A stretch of 57,071 nucleotides of DNA from positions 1 to 57,071 of the forward strand of contig SCVB01000075.1 in the NCBI GenBank assembly GCA_004296955.1, given 5' to 3'. Position 1 is the first letter of the stretch. Every line of letters starts with the position of its first letter. This DNA comes from Brevundimonas sp. GTDB lineage: Bacteria > Pseudomonadota > Alphaproteobacteria > Caulobacterales > Caulobacteraceae. The notes under the pieces are model-generated. The model ran no database searches, had not been told where the DNA came from, and saw only the letters and a list, made by a program, of their open reading frames with translations. Below, piece after piece: positions 20,206 through 28,385 of the stretch. A program made the translations under genes and the position numbers.

Positions 20206-22412
20206 TCGGCCCCCAGATCGAACGTCACCGATTCACCGCCGCTGATGAGCGTCAGGTCCCGCGGGAGACCGCCTTCCGCCTGGAAAATCCACCGAATCCG
20301 CAGCTTCGCGCCAGGCTGGATGACGGGCGTTCCGCTGAAGGTCTGCGGCGGTTCGCCACTGGCGCGCCAGACCTGATTTCGTTCCTGCGACGCGCCGTCC
20401 GAGTCCGTCAGGATCGCGCGGATCTGGCCCGAGCTGAGATGTTGCGGGACGGCCGACCCGTTGCCGAGGGTGGCGACGACGCGGACGGTGCGACCTGACC
20501 GTTCCAGGGTCTCGATCTGGACATCATAGGGACCGACCGCGGCGGCCGCCGGGCGCGGGGGAACCGGAGCGGGCGCAGGCGCGGGCGGGCGGGGCGGAGG
20601 CGGCGGCTCAGGTTGGGGCTGTTCGACGGGCGGGGGAGGCTCGACCGGCTCCGGAGCGGGTGCAGGTTGCGCCTCCTCCGCGATCGGCGCTTCTCCCAGC
20701 TGGGCCATGAACAGGCGCCGCCACGCCTGGCCGCCGTCTCGCGCCAAGGCAGGCTGCGGCGATGCGCCGGGCTGCTTCGACGGCAGGGCCTGCCACTGGT
20801 TGCCGGCGTCCAGGGAACGGACCCAGCCCAGCATCATGTTGTCGGATTCGAGAGAGACGTTGATCCCTCGCGAGCGGAGCGCCGCCTCCAGATCCCGTCG
20901 CCCCTGACCGCTCAGCAGCAGCATCTTGGTCAACTGCACTGTGTTGAAGGCCGGCGCGAACCGGTCGACGGACCACTTCAGGGACGGATCGGCATAACCG
21001 GCGTCGTCGATCTTCAGCTCCTCGCGGTTGAAGGTCGCGATATCGATCGGTCGGGCCGCCGTACCGGAGTGTCCGCCCGCCGATCCGAGCATGACGTCGT
21101 CGAAATGCGCGTGGGGACGGCTGATGTAGTCGGCCCACTGATCCACCGTCAGGCCGGTCGCGGCGTCGACGAGCATATCCAGCGGCGCGCGGGCGAGTTC
21201 GGACAGGGCCTCTTCCAGCGCGTCGGGCATGATGGCCCCGATCAGATCCGAGATCATGGCGGCCGTGAACACGAGGCCGTCCGGCGTGCCCATCATGGAC
21301 AGGAGGTGCTCGCGGACATAGAGCCCCATCGCCGCCTGGGCGCGATCGACATCGGCTCCGCCCTGGCTGAAGACCAGCGCCTGGGCGATCTCGTGGCTCG
21401 TCGCCGGCCAGGCCCGCAGGCCGGCGTCGATATCCTCGATCCAGGCCTTCTGGTAGGCGGCGCCCGGTCCGCTCGTCACGTCGAAGGCGACCCGTTCCGC
21501 GCCCCGCAGGGTCGCCCGCCGCGCCTCATAGGCGTCGACCTTGTCCTGAAGGCCGGCGCGCAGGGTCGAGAACAGATAGGGGATCGAGCGGTTGACCGCC
21601 TCGCCCCGGTACAGTCGATCGGCCAGCGGCGTCCCCGGACGAACATCGACCATTTCCCGCCAGATGAAATCCTCCACGCCCTCGATCGAGGTGTCGGAAT
21701 TGGTCACGGGCAGGTTGAGGCTGCGATAGCGGACGCCGCAGGGCTCGTCGTCCGGCAGGTCGAGGTCTTCCTGTTTGCGGCTGTTGCACGGACGTCCCGT
21801 TGCGATGCGCGTCGTGAAGGTGTTGACGGTGGGCGGGGTGCGTTCGCCGATATACCCTTCCAGCGACAGGTGCTTCACCGCGTTTTCCGGCGGCGACAGG
21901 GTGAATTCGCCGCCGGAGAAATGGTTGACGTAGGTATGGGCGAAGACGTCCCCGGCCGCATGGACGAGATAGCCCAGGGCGAAGGCGTTGACCCGGGGAT
22001 CGGCGGACTCGGAGAAGCCGCGGCGATAGATCCATGCCAGCCAGGCGTCGCTGCCGCTCGCGCCGCCTGCTTCCGCGGCCGACTCGTCCGGGTGGATGAT
22101 CTGCTGGCCCGTGAGGATGTCCGGATAGGCGTCCGGACCCAGGACGCCGGCGCGGAACTGGGCCGCGCCCTGGCGCAGCGCCGCCAGGGCCTTGGGGTCC
22201 ACCTCAAAATCGCCGAGGGCGCCCAGCACCTCGCCGGTCTCCGGATCGACCTCGAACAGCGTGACCCGCCCGTCGTCCACGGCGTCCCGCATCGCCTCCT
22301 CGGCGAGGTAGATATGGGTGCTGGGCTTCCAGGCCCAGGCCGGGAGCGCCGGAGTCAGCGCCGTGGTCATGGCCAGGACGGCGGCCACCCATCTCATGGT
22401 TCTGCGTCGCAT
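20202..22412 (-). CDS. Second zinc-dependent phospholipase C-like exported protein
   Basis: 736 residues. ATG 22412 has GGAG 7 bases upstream. The signal peptide ends Ala-Trp-Ala27, leaving Trp28 as the new N-terminus with His33 five residues on, as in its paralogue at 16785. The same zinc-site pattern is kept (GVLGPDAYPDIL; His151, Asp155, His159, His163). It lacks the lipocalin-like domain of the paralogue and has a long Pro-rich linker (~577-625) and a single C-terminal beta domain (~629-736). Last gene of a minus-strand group of exported proteins, 122 bp after the stand-alone domain gene. Convergent with the plus-strand cluster. Confidence 0.72.
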   Translation of the reverse strand: MRRRTMRWVAAVLAMTTALTPALPAWAWKPSTHIYLAEEAMRDAVDDGRVTLFEVDPETGEVLGALGDFEVDPKALAALRQGAAQFRAGVLGPDAYPDILTGQQIIHPDESAAEAGGASGSDAWLAWIYRRGFSESADPRVNAFALGYLVHAAGDVFAHTYVNHFSGGEFTLSPPENAVKHLSLEGYIGERTPPTVNTFTTRIATGRPCNSRKQEDLDLPDDEPCGVRYRSLNLPVTNSDTSIEGVEDFIWREMVDVRPGTPLADRLYRGEAVNRSIPYLFSTLRAGLQDKVDAYEARRATLRGAERVAFDVTSGPGAAYQKAWIEDIDAGLRAWPATSHEIAQALVFSQGGADVDRAQAAMGLYVREHLLSMMGTPDGLVFTAAMISDLIGAIMPDALEEALSELARAPLDMLVDAATGLTVDQWADYISRPHAHFDDVMLGSAGGHSGTAARPIDIATFNREELKIDDAGYADPSLKWSVDRFAPAFNTVQLTKMLLLSGQGRRDLEAALRSRGINVSLESDNMMLGWVRSLDAGNQWQALPSKQPGASPQPALARDGGQAWRRLFMAQLGEAPIAEEAQPAPAPEPVEPPPPVEQPQPEPPPPPRPPAPAPAPVPPRPAAAAVGPYDVQIETLERSGRTVRVVATLGNGSAVPQHLSSGQIRAILTDSDGASQERNQVWRASGEPPQTFSGTPVIQPGAKLRIRWIFQAEGGLPRDLTLISGGESVTFDLGAD

Positions 22413-22534
22413 TGGTCGCTCCGTGCGGTCAGGCGCTGGCGGCCCGACGACATGCGATTTGAAGGACAGGCGGAGCTCAGGCCGCCGGTTCGAGCGGAAT
22501 CGGCGGCTGCGCTACGGTCGTGCCGCCGACGGGG

Positions 22535-23104
22535 TTATCGTCCCGCCAGGTCGAACTCGATCCGCTCCTCGCCGCGCATCAGCACCAGGCTGTCAAGCTC
22601 GCGGATGTCGGGGTTGAAGGTGAACCGCACCGTCAGTTCCCCGTCCGGCTGGAGCGCGGGCGTGCTGTTGAACACCTGAGCCGGCTCGCCGCTGCCTTGC
22701 CAGATCTGGTTGCGCTCCTGCGCCGCCCCGTCGGCATCCGTCAGGATCGCGCGAAAGGTCCCGGACGCCAGGTACTGGACCCGCTCACTCACATTGCGGA
22801 TGGTCACCACAGCCCGCACGATCTGCGAACCGCGAGGCCGTTCGAGCTGGACGAACCGCACATCGAACGGCTGCAGGTGCTGAAACTCTGCGTTCGGCTG
22901 GTCCTGCGTCGCCGGCTCGGGCGAGACTGAGGATTCTGCCGATTGACCGGACGCCGGCGACGCTGCCGCATCGAGAGGCTGCCCGGCCAGGATCGCCGCC
23001 AGGCCCACGCCCAGAAGGGCGGAGACGACCGTGCGACGCGCGCCGTTCGCCGCACCGCCCGGCGATCCCGACGCGAAGACTTCAGATTTGACGACGTCGA
23101 GCAT
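22535..23104 (-). CDS. Exported stand-alone copy of the C-terminal domain of the phospholipase-like proteins
   Basis: 189 residues from the ATG at 23104, whose A is shared with the preceding stop (TGATG). A hydrophobic export signal or anchor lies at about residues 24-46. From about residue 73 the protein matches the C-terminal domains of its two large neighbours: FDVRF, AVVTIRNVS, FRAILTDADGAAQERNQIW, GSGEPAQVFNSTP and a final EFDL. The second paralogue shares RAILTDSDGASQERNQVW in the same place. The fold looks like a beta sandwich. Probably acts with the phospholipase-like proteins, either as a partner or as a decoy. Function unknown. Confidence 0.68.
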   Translation of the reverse strand: MLDVVKSEVFASGSPGGAANGARRTVVSALLGVGLAAILAGQPLDAAASPASGQSAESSVSPEPATQDQPNAEFQHLQPFDVRFVQLERPRGSQIVRAVVTIRNVSERVQYLASGTFRAILTDADGAAQERNQIWQGSGEPAQVFNSTPALQPDGELTVRFTFNPDIRELDSLVLMRGEERIEFDLAGR

Positions 23105-23754
23105 CAAAGCACCTCAACCCACATTTCCCTGGCGAACTGGTGGCTCTTGCCGAAGCAGTAGAGCCGGGGCGCTGCGTAGGTCTGTTCGCCGCCCGTCATC
23201 ACCATGCGCGCCGGCTTGCACGCGAAAGGGCCGACCGGGGATTCGGAAACGATCTCCAGTCGACCGGAAGCCTCGATCCCGGTCCATGACAGGGACTGGC
23301 CGACGACGAGGCCGCCGACGCCCTCGCCGTCCATGTCGGTATGATGGGTGATCCAGGAATCGAAGCTGTAGCCGCCCTCGCAGTCCATGCACCGGACCCT
23401 GGAAAACTCATGCAGACCACGCACGCGCGCTTCATCGGCCGGAGCGAATTCCAGATCTCCAGTGTAGGTCGCGTCGGCCGGGTTGAGCGGCCACGGCGTG
23501 GGGCCGGATGGGACGGCCGCAGGGCTCGGACTTGCCGCGCGGCGAGGCGCGGCGGCCTCGGGACCTTCGTTTGCAGAGCCGTCCTCGCCTGATATCACGG
23601 ACTCTGCGGCGCTCGTGACGCGTTCGGTCGCGGCCGTCGCCACACGATCGGCGGCGCGGCGGGCGAAATTCTCCAGAAAGGACTGGGCGGCGACCGTGGT
23701 TGGGGCCGAACACATCAAAGGGACCGCGACGGCAGTCGCGAGGAGCAGGCGCAT
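23104..23754 (-). CDS. Exported four-cysteine protein (CxxCEGG family), paralogue of the gene at 54785
   Basis: 216 residues from the ATG at 23754 with AGGAG 6 bases upstream. A signal peptide (~1-24) is followed by an amphipathic helix (FLENFARRAADRVATAATERV) and a Pro/Ala linker. The C-terminal domain has CMDCEGGYSFDSWITHH, ESPVGPFACKPARM, LYCFGK and a final WVEVL. The gene at 54785-55438 has the same layout and cysteine spacing, so the two are a family. The paired Cys suggest disulfides or a metal site. First gene of the minus-strand exported group. Family not recognised. Confidence 0.65.
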   Translation of the reverse strand: MRLLLATAVAVPLMCSAPTTVAAQSFLENFARRAADRVATAATERVTSAAESVISGEDGSANEGPEAAAPRRAASPSPAAVPSGPTPWPLNPADATYTGDLEFAPADEARVRGLHEFSRVRCMDCEGGYSFDSWITHHTDMDGEGVGGLVVGQSLSWTGIEASGRLEIVSESPVGPFACKPARMVMTGGEQTYAAPRLYCFGKSHQFAREMWVEVL

Positions 23755-24359
23755 TCCGTTCTCCTGTTGGAACGGCGCCTCATCGCGCATCGAACGCTCC
23801 TGCGTCAAGACGATCAGAAGAGCAAAGCTACGCTTTCGTTTCTGCGGAATCTCAACTGCTTCTCGCGCTCCCTTTTTCGACAGCGGCATGGTTGAGAGGC
23901 CCGCGAGAATGGGCCGGACGGTCAAGATGCCGCGCCGGGCTCAGGTTTCCCTGACACTCAGGATTTTCTGCTGTGGGTCGCGCTCCAACACTGGCAGCAG
24001 GTCCCGAAGCAGACGTTCGCGACAGCGTAACGCGGCGAGTGGATGTCGCCTTCTTGGCGGAGCGGCAAGTCTGGAACTGGTGCGAAGCGGCCCCTAGGAC
24101 CTGCACTGTGGGCCATCGAAGCATGGCATTTATCGGACGCAAGAACCCGACTGTCCATGTCTGCCAGACCGTCAACCGGTAGAAAGAGGTGTCGCCGTCA
24201 CTCGAGATTTTGGTCGGTCTAATTGTCCTGAGTTCCCAAAAAGAAGTCCCGATTCTATCGGCGGGCGCGCCGGCGTGAACCCCAAGAGGCCAACAAAAAT
24301 CATTTAATGACAATATCTTACGGCAATCAATCCAATTGAGTGGGAATAGGGCGCGCCGG
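23755..24359. other. Gene-poor right junction of the putative island
   Basis: About 605 bp with no credible gene; the longest reading (a minus-strand frame across 23852-24313) has no recognisable domain and poor codon use. The stretch from about 24200 to 24340 is much more AT-rich than the rest of the window. Parts around 23990-24080 look like the scrambled intergenic repeat sequences common in alphaproteobacteria, but this is an impression only. It ends in the guaA-like repeat at 24335-24347. Confidence 0.4.
24335..24347 (+). repeat. Putative att site (right), remnant of a guaA 3' end
   Basis: ATTGAGTGGGAAT followed by AG. Read in frame it gives I-E-W-E-stop, the exact end of GuaA. It differs from 13408-13420 by one base. 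It is preceded by AT-rich sequence and followed within 12 bp by the end of a normal chromosomal gene. Confidence 0.58.
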
Positions 24360-25103
24360 TCAGTCGCAGCCCGGGGCCACGGTCTCGAACCGCTGATCCC
24401 ACCAGCCCTTCCAGCGTGACTCCAGGTCGGCGAAGGCCGGGTCGGACAGGCCGTAGGTGGTCAGGGTCAGCATGGTCGTGCCGCGCGGGTTCTTCCCGCC
24501 CGGCGGCTGGTCCAGCACAACAAGCAGGCCGTCGCCCCAGGCGTCCACGGTGACGCCGATCTGGTGGCGCGCCGTGAACCAGACCTGACCGGAGGCCTCG
24601 GCGTCCGGCCCCAGCGGCATGGACCAGGGCTCGCCCGGCGCGGGGGCGGCGTCCAGCCCGAGGAGGGAGCGCGCCAGCCGGTCCTCGCGCGGCGGACCCG
24701 AAACGAAGATCGTGCGGCGCGGCTGGCCGGGATGGCGCGCGAAGGCGAAGGCCAACTGCCAGGTGAAGGAGATCCAGCCCTCGATCATGCCGTCGAAGAC
24801 GTCGGACCAGTCGCCGACCGGGGCCGAGCGCACCACGCGGACGACGCTGGCGTCGCCCCGGGCCTCGACCTCGTAGCGGTCATTGACGCCCACGAAGGAG
24901 ACCACGCGTTTCTCGTCGTCGGCCTCGGCGTGGGTGATGAAGATGAAGTCGATCTCGTCCTTCAGGCTGTCGGCGTCCCAGCCGAACCAGTTTTTGATCT
25001 TCTGCGGGTCGCGCAGGGCGGCCCAGACGGCGTCGGCGGGGGCGGGGACGGTGACCTCGACGAGGACATGATCCTCGCGAGGCTGGTCGGCGGCTTCGGT
25101 CAT
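24360..25103 (-). CDS. SRPBCC domain protein (AHSA1-like)
   Basis: 247 residues. The helix-grip SRPBCC fold is suggested by EVTVPAPADAVWAALRDPQKIKNWFGWD, the usual opening of AHSA1-type proteins. These bind small hydrophobic ligands or act as Hsp90 co-chaperone-like factors; the role here is unknown. Paired with the ArsR-type regulator just upstream (6-bp gap), an arrangement common for AHSA1-like genes. It is the first chromosomal gene after the putative island. Confidence 0.82.
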   Translation of the reverse strand: MTEAADQPREDHVLVEVTVPAPADAVWAALRDPQKIKNWFGWDADSLKDEIDFIFITHAEADDEKRVVSFVGVNDRYEVEARGDASVVRVVRSAPVGDWSDVFDGMIEGWISFTWQLAFAFARHPGQPRRTIFVSGPPREDRLARSLLGLDAAPAPGEPWSMPLGPDAEASGQVWFTARHQIGVTVDAWGDGLLVVLDQPPGGKNPRGTTMLTLTTYGLSDPAFADLESRWKGWWDQRFETVAPGCD

Positions 25104-25108
25104 GGCGG

Positions 25109-25705
25109 TCAGTTCCTGGTGGGCCCGGCTTTCGGGACGGCGGGATGGGCGACGGCGGTGAGGCGATAGCGCCGTCCGGACGGGGCGGCGTATTTGCGGG
25201 CGATGGCGGCGACGGCGGCGCTGACCTCCTCGGTGAAGGCGTCGAAATCGGCGGGCGCAGCGAAGGTCACATCGGTCTCGACCGTGAGGGTCAGCAGGCG
25301 CGCGCCCTCGGCCGCCGCCTCCTGGCGCATGCGGGCGACGTCGCGGACCAGGCCCGAGGCGGTGGCGATCAGATGGTCGGCGGCGTGACGATCCTGGGCC
25401 TCGACCGCATCCGGATCGACCGGCGCCTGCATCAGGGCCGGGTCGAGGACATGGTTGCGGGCGGCGACGAACAGACGCTCGGTGAAGCCGCGCTTGCGCC
25501 GCTCGCCTGCGAGCCGGACGAGGCCGGCGGCCTCCAGGGCGTTCAGATGGTAGCCGATGTTCTGCCGCGGCAGGCCCAGCTGGGCGGCGAGGCCGGCGGC
25601 CGAGGCGGGCTCGGCCAGGGCGGCGAGGATGCGGCGACGGACCGGGGCCAGCGCCAGCAGGGCGGTGTCCAGGTCATCCAGCAGGGCGGAGGGTCGAGCC
25701 GTCAT
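25109..25705 (-). CDS. ArsR-type winged-helix transcriptional regulator
   Basis: 198 residues from ATG 25705; a GTG at 25714 is also possible. The winged-helix domain is at residues ~12-75: RRRILAALAEPASAAGLAAQLGLPRQNIGYHLNALEAAGLV, with the recognition helix at LPRQNIGYHL. No metal-binding cysteines are seen, so it senses something else. The C-terminal half is helical with an Ala-rich end. Likely controls itself and the downstream SRPBCC gene. Confidence 0.82.
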   Translation of the reverse strand: MTARPSALLDDLDTALLALAPVRRRILAALAEPASAAGLAAQLGLPRQNIGYHLNALEAAGLVRLAGERRKRGFTERLFVAARNHVLDPALMQAPVDPDAVEAQDRHAADHLIATASGLVRDVARMRQEAAAEGARLLTLTVETDVTFAAPADFDAFTEEVSAAVAAIARKYAAPSGRRYRLTAVAHPAVPKAGPTRN

Positions 25706-25748
25706 GCCCGCCACGCTGCATTAGACAAAAAGAATTGTCAAATGACGC

Positions 25749-27062
25749 TCAGGCCGAGGCGCGGACATCCCGGGACGCCCGCTCGAGCACGGCCGCCGGG
25801 GACTCGCCGGCCGCCACCTCGGCGACCCCGACCTCGAACTCGACGACGAAGGGCGAGCGGTCGGGGCCGGCGTCGAAGGCGGTGCAGCCGATGACGGCGG
25901 CGATGCGGTCGGCGGCGATGCGTCCGGCCGGCCCCTGGGTGGCGGGCAGGGCCAGGGCGAAGACGTCGGGCGACAGGCGGGCGGCGGTGTCCTCGGTGCG
26001 GATCAGGCGGGAGACCATGGCGCCGATCTGGGGCAGGGCCCGGTCCAGCCAGCCGCCCTTGCGGGCCTCGACCACGGCCTCGGTCTCGGACACGCGCAGC
26101 ACGGCGACGGACAGGGGACGGCGGCGCAGGCGCGCGCCCTCGGCGACACGGGCGAGATGGCTGGCGAACAGTTCGGGGGTGAACAGGCCCGTCGCGGGAT
26201 CGGTCAGGCCCGAGCCGCGCGCGCTTTCCAGCGCCTTGCGGATGGAGACGTGGCGGCGGTGGGCGCGGGCGAGGGCGGTGATCCGCTCGGCCGTCTCGTC
26301 CTCGGGCGTATCGGCGGCGGCGACGTCGGCGAAGCCGCGGTTGTACAGTTCAGCCAGATTGATCTCGCCGGCGCCGCGCAGATAGAGCACCGCCGGGATG
26401 TGGTAGAGGCGGGTGTTCCGCTTCATGCCCGAGGCGATCGACAGGGCCGGCGCGTGATCCTCGGCGCCCCACAGGACGGCGGCGTCGAACGCCCGCTCAT
26501 GCAGATAGTCGAAGGCGGTGTAGGGGGTGGGCGCCGCCACGACCTCGCAGCCGCGCTCGGTCAGGGCGTTGGACAGGGCGAGGAAATGCCGGTCGGGCTT
26601 GCCGGCCGCGAGCACGCGCAGCGGCGAGGCGTCGGGATCGGCGACCGGCAGCGGCTGGCCGCGCGCGGCGAAGGTGGCCTCGCGCAGCGACACCTCTTCC
26701 TCGGCGATGGCGGAGCGGACGAGGTTCTCGAGCCGCAGGGCGGCCTGGGCCGCATGGGGCGGGCTCGACATGGCGATGTCGGCGAGGCCCGGCTCCCAGG
26801 TCGCCGCCTCGGCGCCAATGGCGAGAATCGGCAGGCGGCGGGGGGAGACGGTCTGGCGCAGGGCGCGCACGCCCTCGATGGCGTCCGGCAGGCGGGCGTC
26901 GAGAATCACGGTTTCCAGCGGCCAGTCGATCAGGACCTGGATGGCGCCGGCCAGCGAGCGGGCCGTGACGGTGCGCCAGCCGAGGGCGTCCAGACCCTGA
27001 CACAGCGGGCCGATCAGGCCATCGTCAGGGGCGACGACCAGTATGCGCGGATCGGAACCCAA
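25749..27062 (-). CDS. popA: PopA-like REC-REC-degenerate GGDEF c-di-GMP effector
   Basis: 437 residues with two receiver-like domains and a GGDEF domain, the PleD/PopA layout. The first receiver keeps the acceptor Asp55 (TVILDARLP). The second lacks one (DAAVLWGAED). In the GGDEF domain the active-site loop is LSPDVF (363-368) in place of GGEEF, so no cyclase activity is expected. The I-site RxxD is intact as RTED (355-358), which should bind c-di-GMP. In Caulobacter PopA binds c-di-GMP and helps bring CtrA and RcdA to the cell pole for ClpXP degradation. Divergent from the YihY gene. Confidence 0.78.
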   Translation of the reverse strand: MGSDPRILVVAPDDGLIGPLCQGLDALGWRTVTARSLAGAIQVLIDWPLETVILDARLPDAIEGVRALRQTVSPRRLPILAIGAEAATWEPGLADIAMSSPPHAAQAALRLENLVRSAIAEEEVSLREATFAARGQPLPVADPDASPLRVLAAGKPDRHFLALSNALTERGCEVVAAPTPYTAFDYLHERAFDAAVLWGAEDHAPALSIASGMKRNTRLYHIPAVLYLRGAGEINLAELYNRGFADVAAADTPEDETAERITALARAHRRHVSIRKALESARGSGLTDPATGLFTPELFASHLARVAEGARLRRRPLSVAVLRVSETEAVVEARKGGWLDRALPQIGAMVSRLIRTEDTAARLSPDVFALALPATQGPAGRIAADRIAAVIGCTAFDAGPDRSPFVVEFEVGVAEVAAGESPAAVLERASRDVRASA

Positions 27063-27238
27063 GGGCGAACTCTCCAGCCGCCCCCAGCCCCGGGCGCGGT
27101 CTCATGGCGGCGGACCATAGCGAGGGCGGGCGTCCCGAGGCAACGGCTGCACGTCGCTTTCCGCGGTCGGCGCCCCCGCAGGTTTCCCGCCGCCCGAATT
27201 GGGGTACTAGTGCAGGCTTGCAGGATTTGGGGACCGGA

Positions 27239-28192
27239 TTGCAGGCAAAATCGGACATCGACGCGGCGGCGCGTTGGGCGGCGCCCCGGTTGTGGGGACG
27301 CCTGGCGGTCAAGGCGTTCACGCGCAGTTGGGGCCGCGACGTGATGCTCTACACGGGCGGGGTGTCCTTCTTCGCCCTGCTCGCCGTGTTTCCGGCCATC
27401 GCCATCCTGATCGGCTTCTACAAGGCGGTTCTTTCGATCGCCCAGGTCAGCGAACAGGCGGCGGCCCTGGCCGATGTCATGCCGACGGCGGCGCGGGCCA
27501 TCTTCCGGGCCGAGATAGAGCGACTGGCCAACGCCTCGGCGCGGACGGTGTCGGCCCAGAGCTTCTTCGCCGTAGTCATCGGCGGCTATGCGGCGCATCG
27601 GGGCTTCAAGGCCCTGCTGGCCGGGCTGAACCTGATTCACGACGAGAAGGAGCCGCACGGCTTCTTCAAATTCAATCTGCTGGCCTTCTTCGTCGCCCTG
27701 GCCGCCTTCCTGCTGTTCACCGTGGTGTCCGGGGCGGTGGTCACCTCGCGGCTGCTGGAGCATGCCGGCCCGGAAGGGGCGCCGGGCGGCGCAGGCCTGC
27801 CGCTGGACGGGCTGTGGCCGGCCCTCGGCCTCGCGATCGGCCTGACCATGCTCTACCGCTACGCCATGTCCCACCGCACGCCGGTGGCCTGGGCACCCGC
27901 GATCGCCGGCGGGCTGGTGGCGACGGTGATGTCGACCGTCTCGTCGTGGCTGTGCGCCATCTATGTCGAGCAGATCGCACCCCTGGGCGCGACCTACGGC
28001 TCGGTCGGCGCGGTGGTGGTGCTGCTGATCTGGCTATCGTGGAACGTCAACGCCATCTTCTATGGGGGCGCCTTCGCCACCGAGATGGAGATCGTCGCCC
28101 GCTCGATGGACGCGCCGGAGATCGAGCCCGACGAGCCGCTGCCCGATTCGGTGGTCAGCCTGTCGGAGCGGCGGGCGTCGCGACCACGATAG
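27239..28192 (+). CDS. YihY/BrkB family inner-membrane protein
   Basis: 317 residues from a TTG at 27239 with GGGGA upstream. Longer in-frame readings reach to 27104, only 42 bp from the popA start, which would leave no promoter, so a late start is preferred but uncertain. The family pattern is clear: MLYTGGVSFFALLAVFPAIAILIG (first helix), ALLAGLNLIHDEKE, six membrane helices in all, and GATYGSVGAVVVLLIWLSWNVNAIFYGGAFATE at the end. Function unknown; earlier claims of RNase BN or transport activity are not settled. Confidence 0.87.
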   Translation: MQAKSDIDAAARWAAPRLWGRLAVKAFTRSWGRDVMLYTGGVSFFALLAVFPAIAILIGFYKAVLSIAQVSEQAAALADVMPTAARAIFRAEIERLANASARTVSAQSFFAVVIGGYAAHRGFKALLAGLNLIHDEKEPHGFFKFNLLAFFVALAAFLLFTVVSGAVVTSRLLEHAGPEGAPGGAGLPLDGLWPALGLAIGLTMLYRYAMSHRTPVAWAPAIAGGLVATVMSTVSSWLCAIYVEQIAPLGATYGSVGAVVVLLIWLSWNVNAIFYGGAFATEMEIVARSMDAPEIEPDEPLPDSVVSLSERRASRPR

Positions 28193-28385
28193 TCAGGACG
28201 CCGTCGGCCTCGGCGATCGAGACGACTTCGCCGCCCAGTCCCGCCATCAGATGCGGCACGTCGATCCGCGCCATCGGATCCGTGGCCAGCAGGGTCAGGC
28301 GCGCGCCGGGACCGGCGTCGCGCATCGCCTTCTGAAGCTTCAGGCTGGGCGTCGGACAGCGATGTCCGCGGGCGTCGACGATCAT
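28155..28385 (-). CDS. TusA/SirA family sulfurtransferase-like protein
   Basis: 76 residues. The sulfur-carrying Cys10 lies in the family motif RCPTPSLKLQKAM. TusA-like proteins pass sulfane sulfur to tRNA thiolation, molybdenum cofactor or other targets; which applies here is unknown. It overlaps the end of the convergent YihY gene by 38 bp and the stop of the upstream CinA gene by 4 bp (ATGA). Confidence 0.88.
   Translation of the reverse strand: MIVDARGHRCPTPSLKLQKAMRDAGPGARLTLLATDPMARIDVPHLMAGLGGEVVSIAEADGVLTIVVATPAAPTG

Larger units (their letters stand above)
13408..24347. mobile_element. Putative genomic island integrated at the 3' end of guaA
   Basis: The bases encoding the GuaA C-terminus recur as an imperfect direct repeat at 24335-24347, directly before the ordinary chromosomal gene ending at 24360. 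The sequence between holds accessory-type genes (exported phospholipase C-like cluster, PPOX/GAF pair) and two junction stretches without genes. The guaA 3' end is a known integration target for tyrosine-recombinase islands in many bacteria. No integrase is left, so the element would be a remnant or its recombinase was lost. Boundaries are inferred from the repeat alone; genes inside have the same high GC as the flanks. Confidence 0.6.

Noticed and set aside
23852-24313. 153-codon minus-strand frame in the right island junction
   Set aside because: No recognisable domain, poor codon pattern, and no upstream signal. Treated as non-coding.
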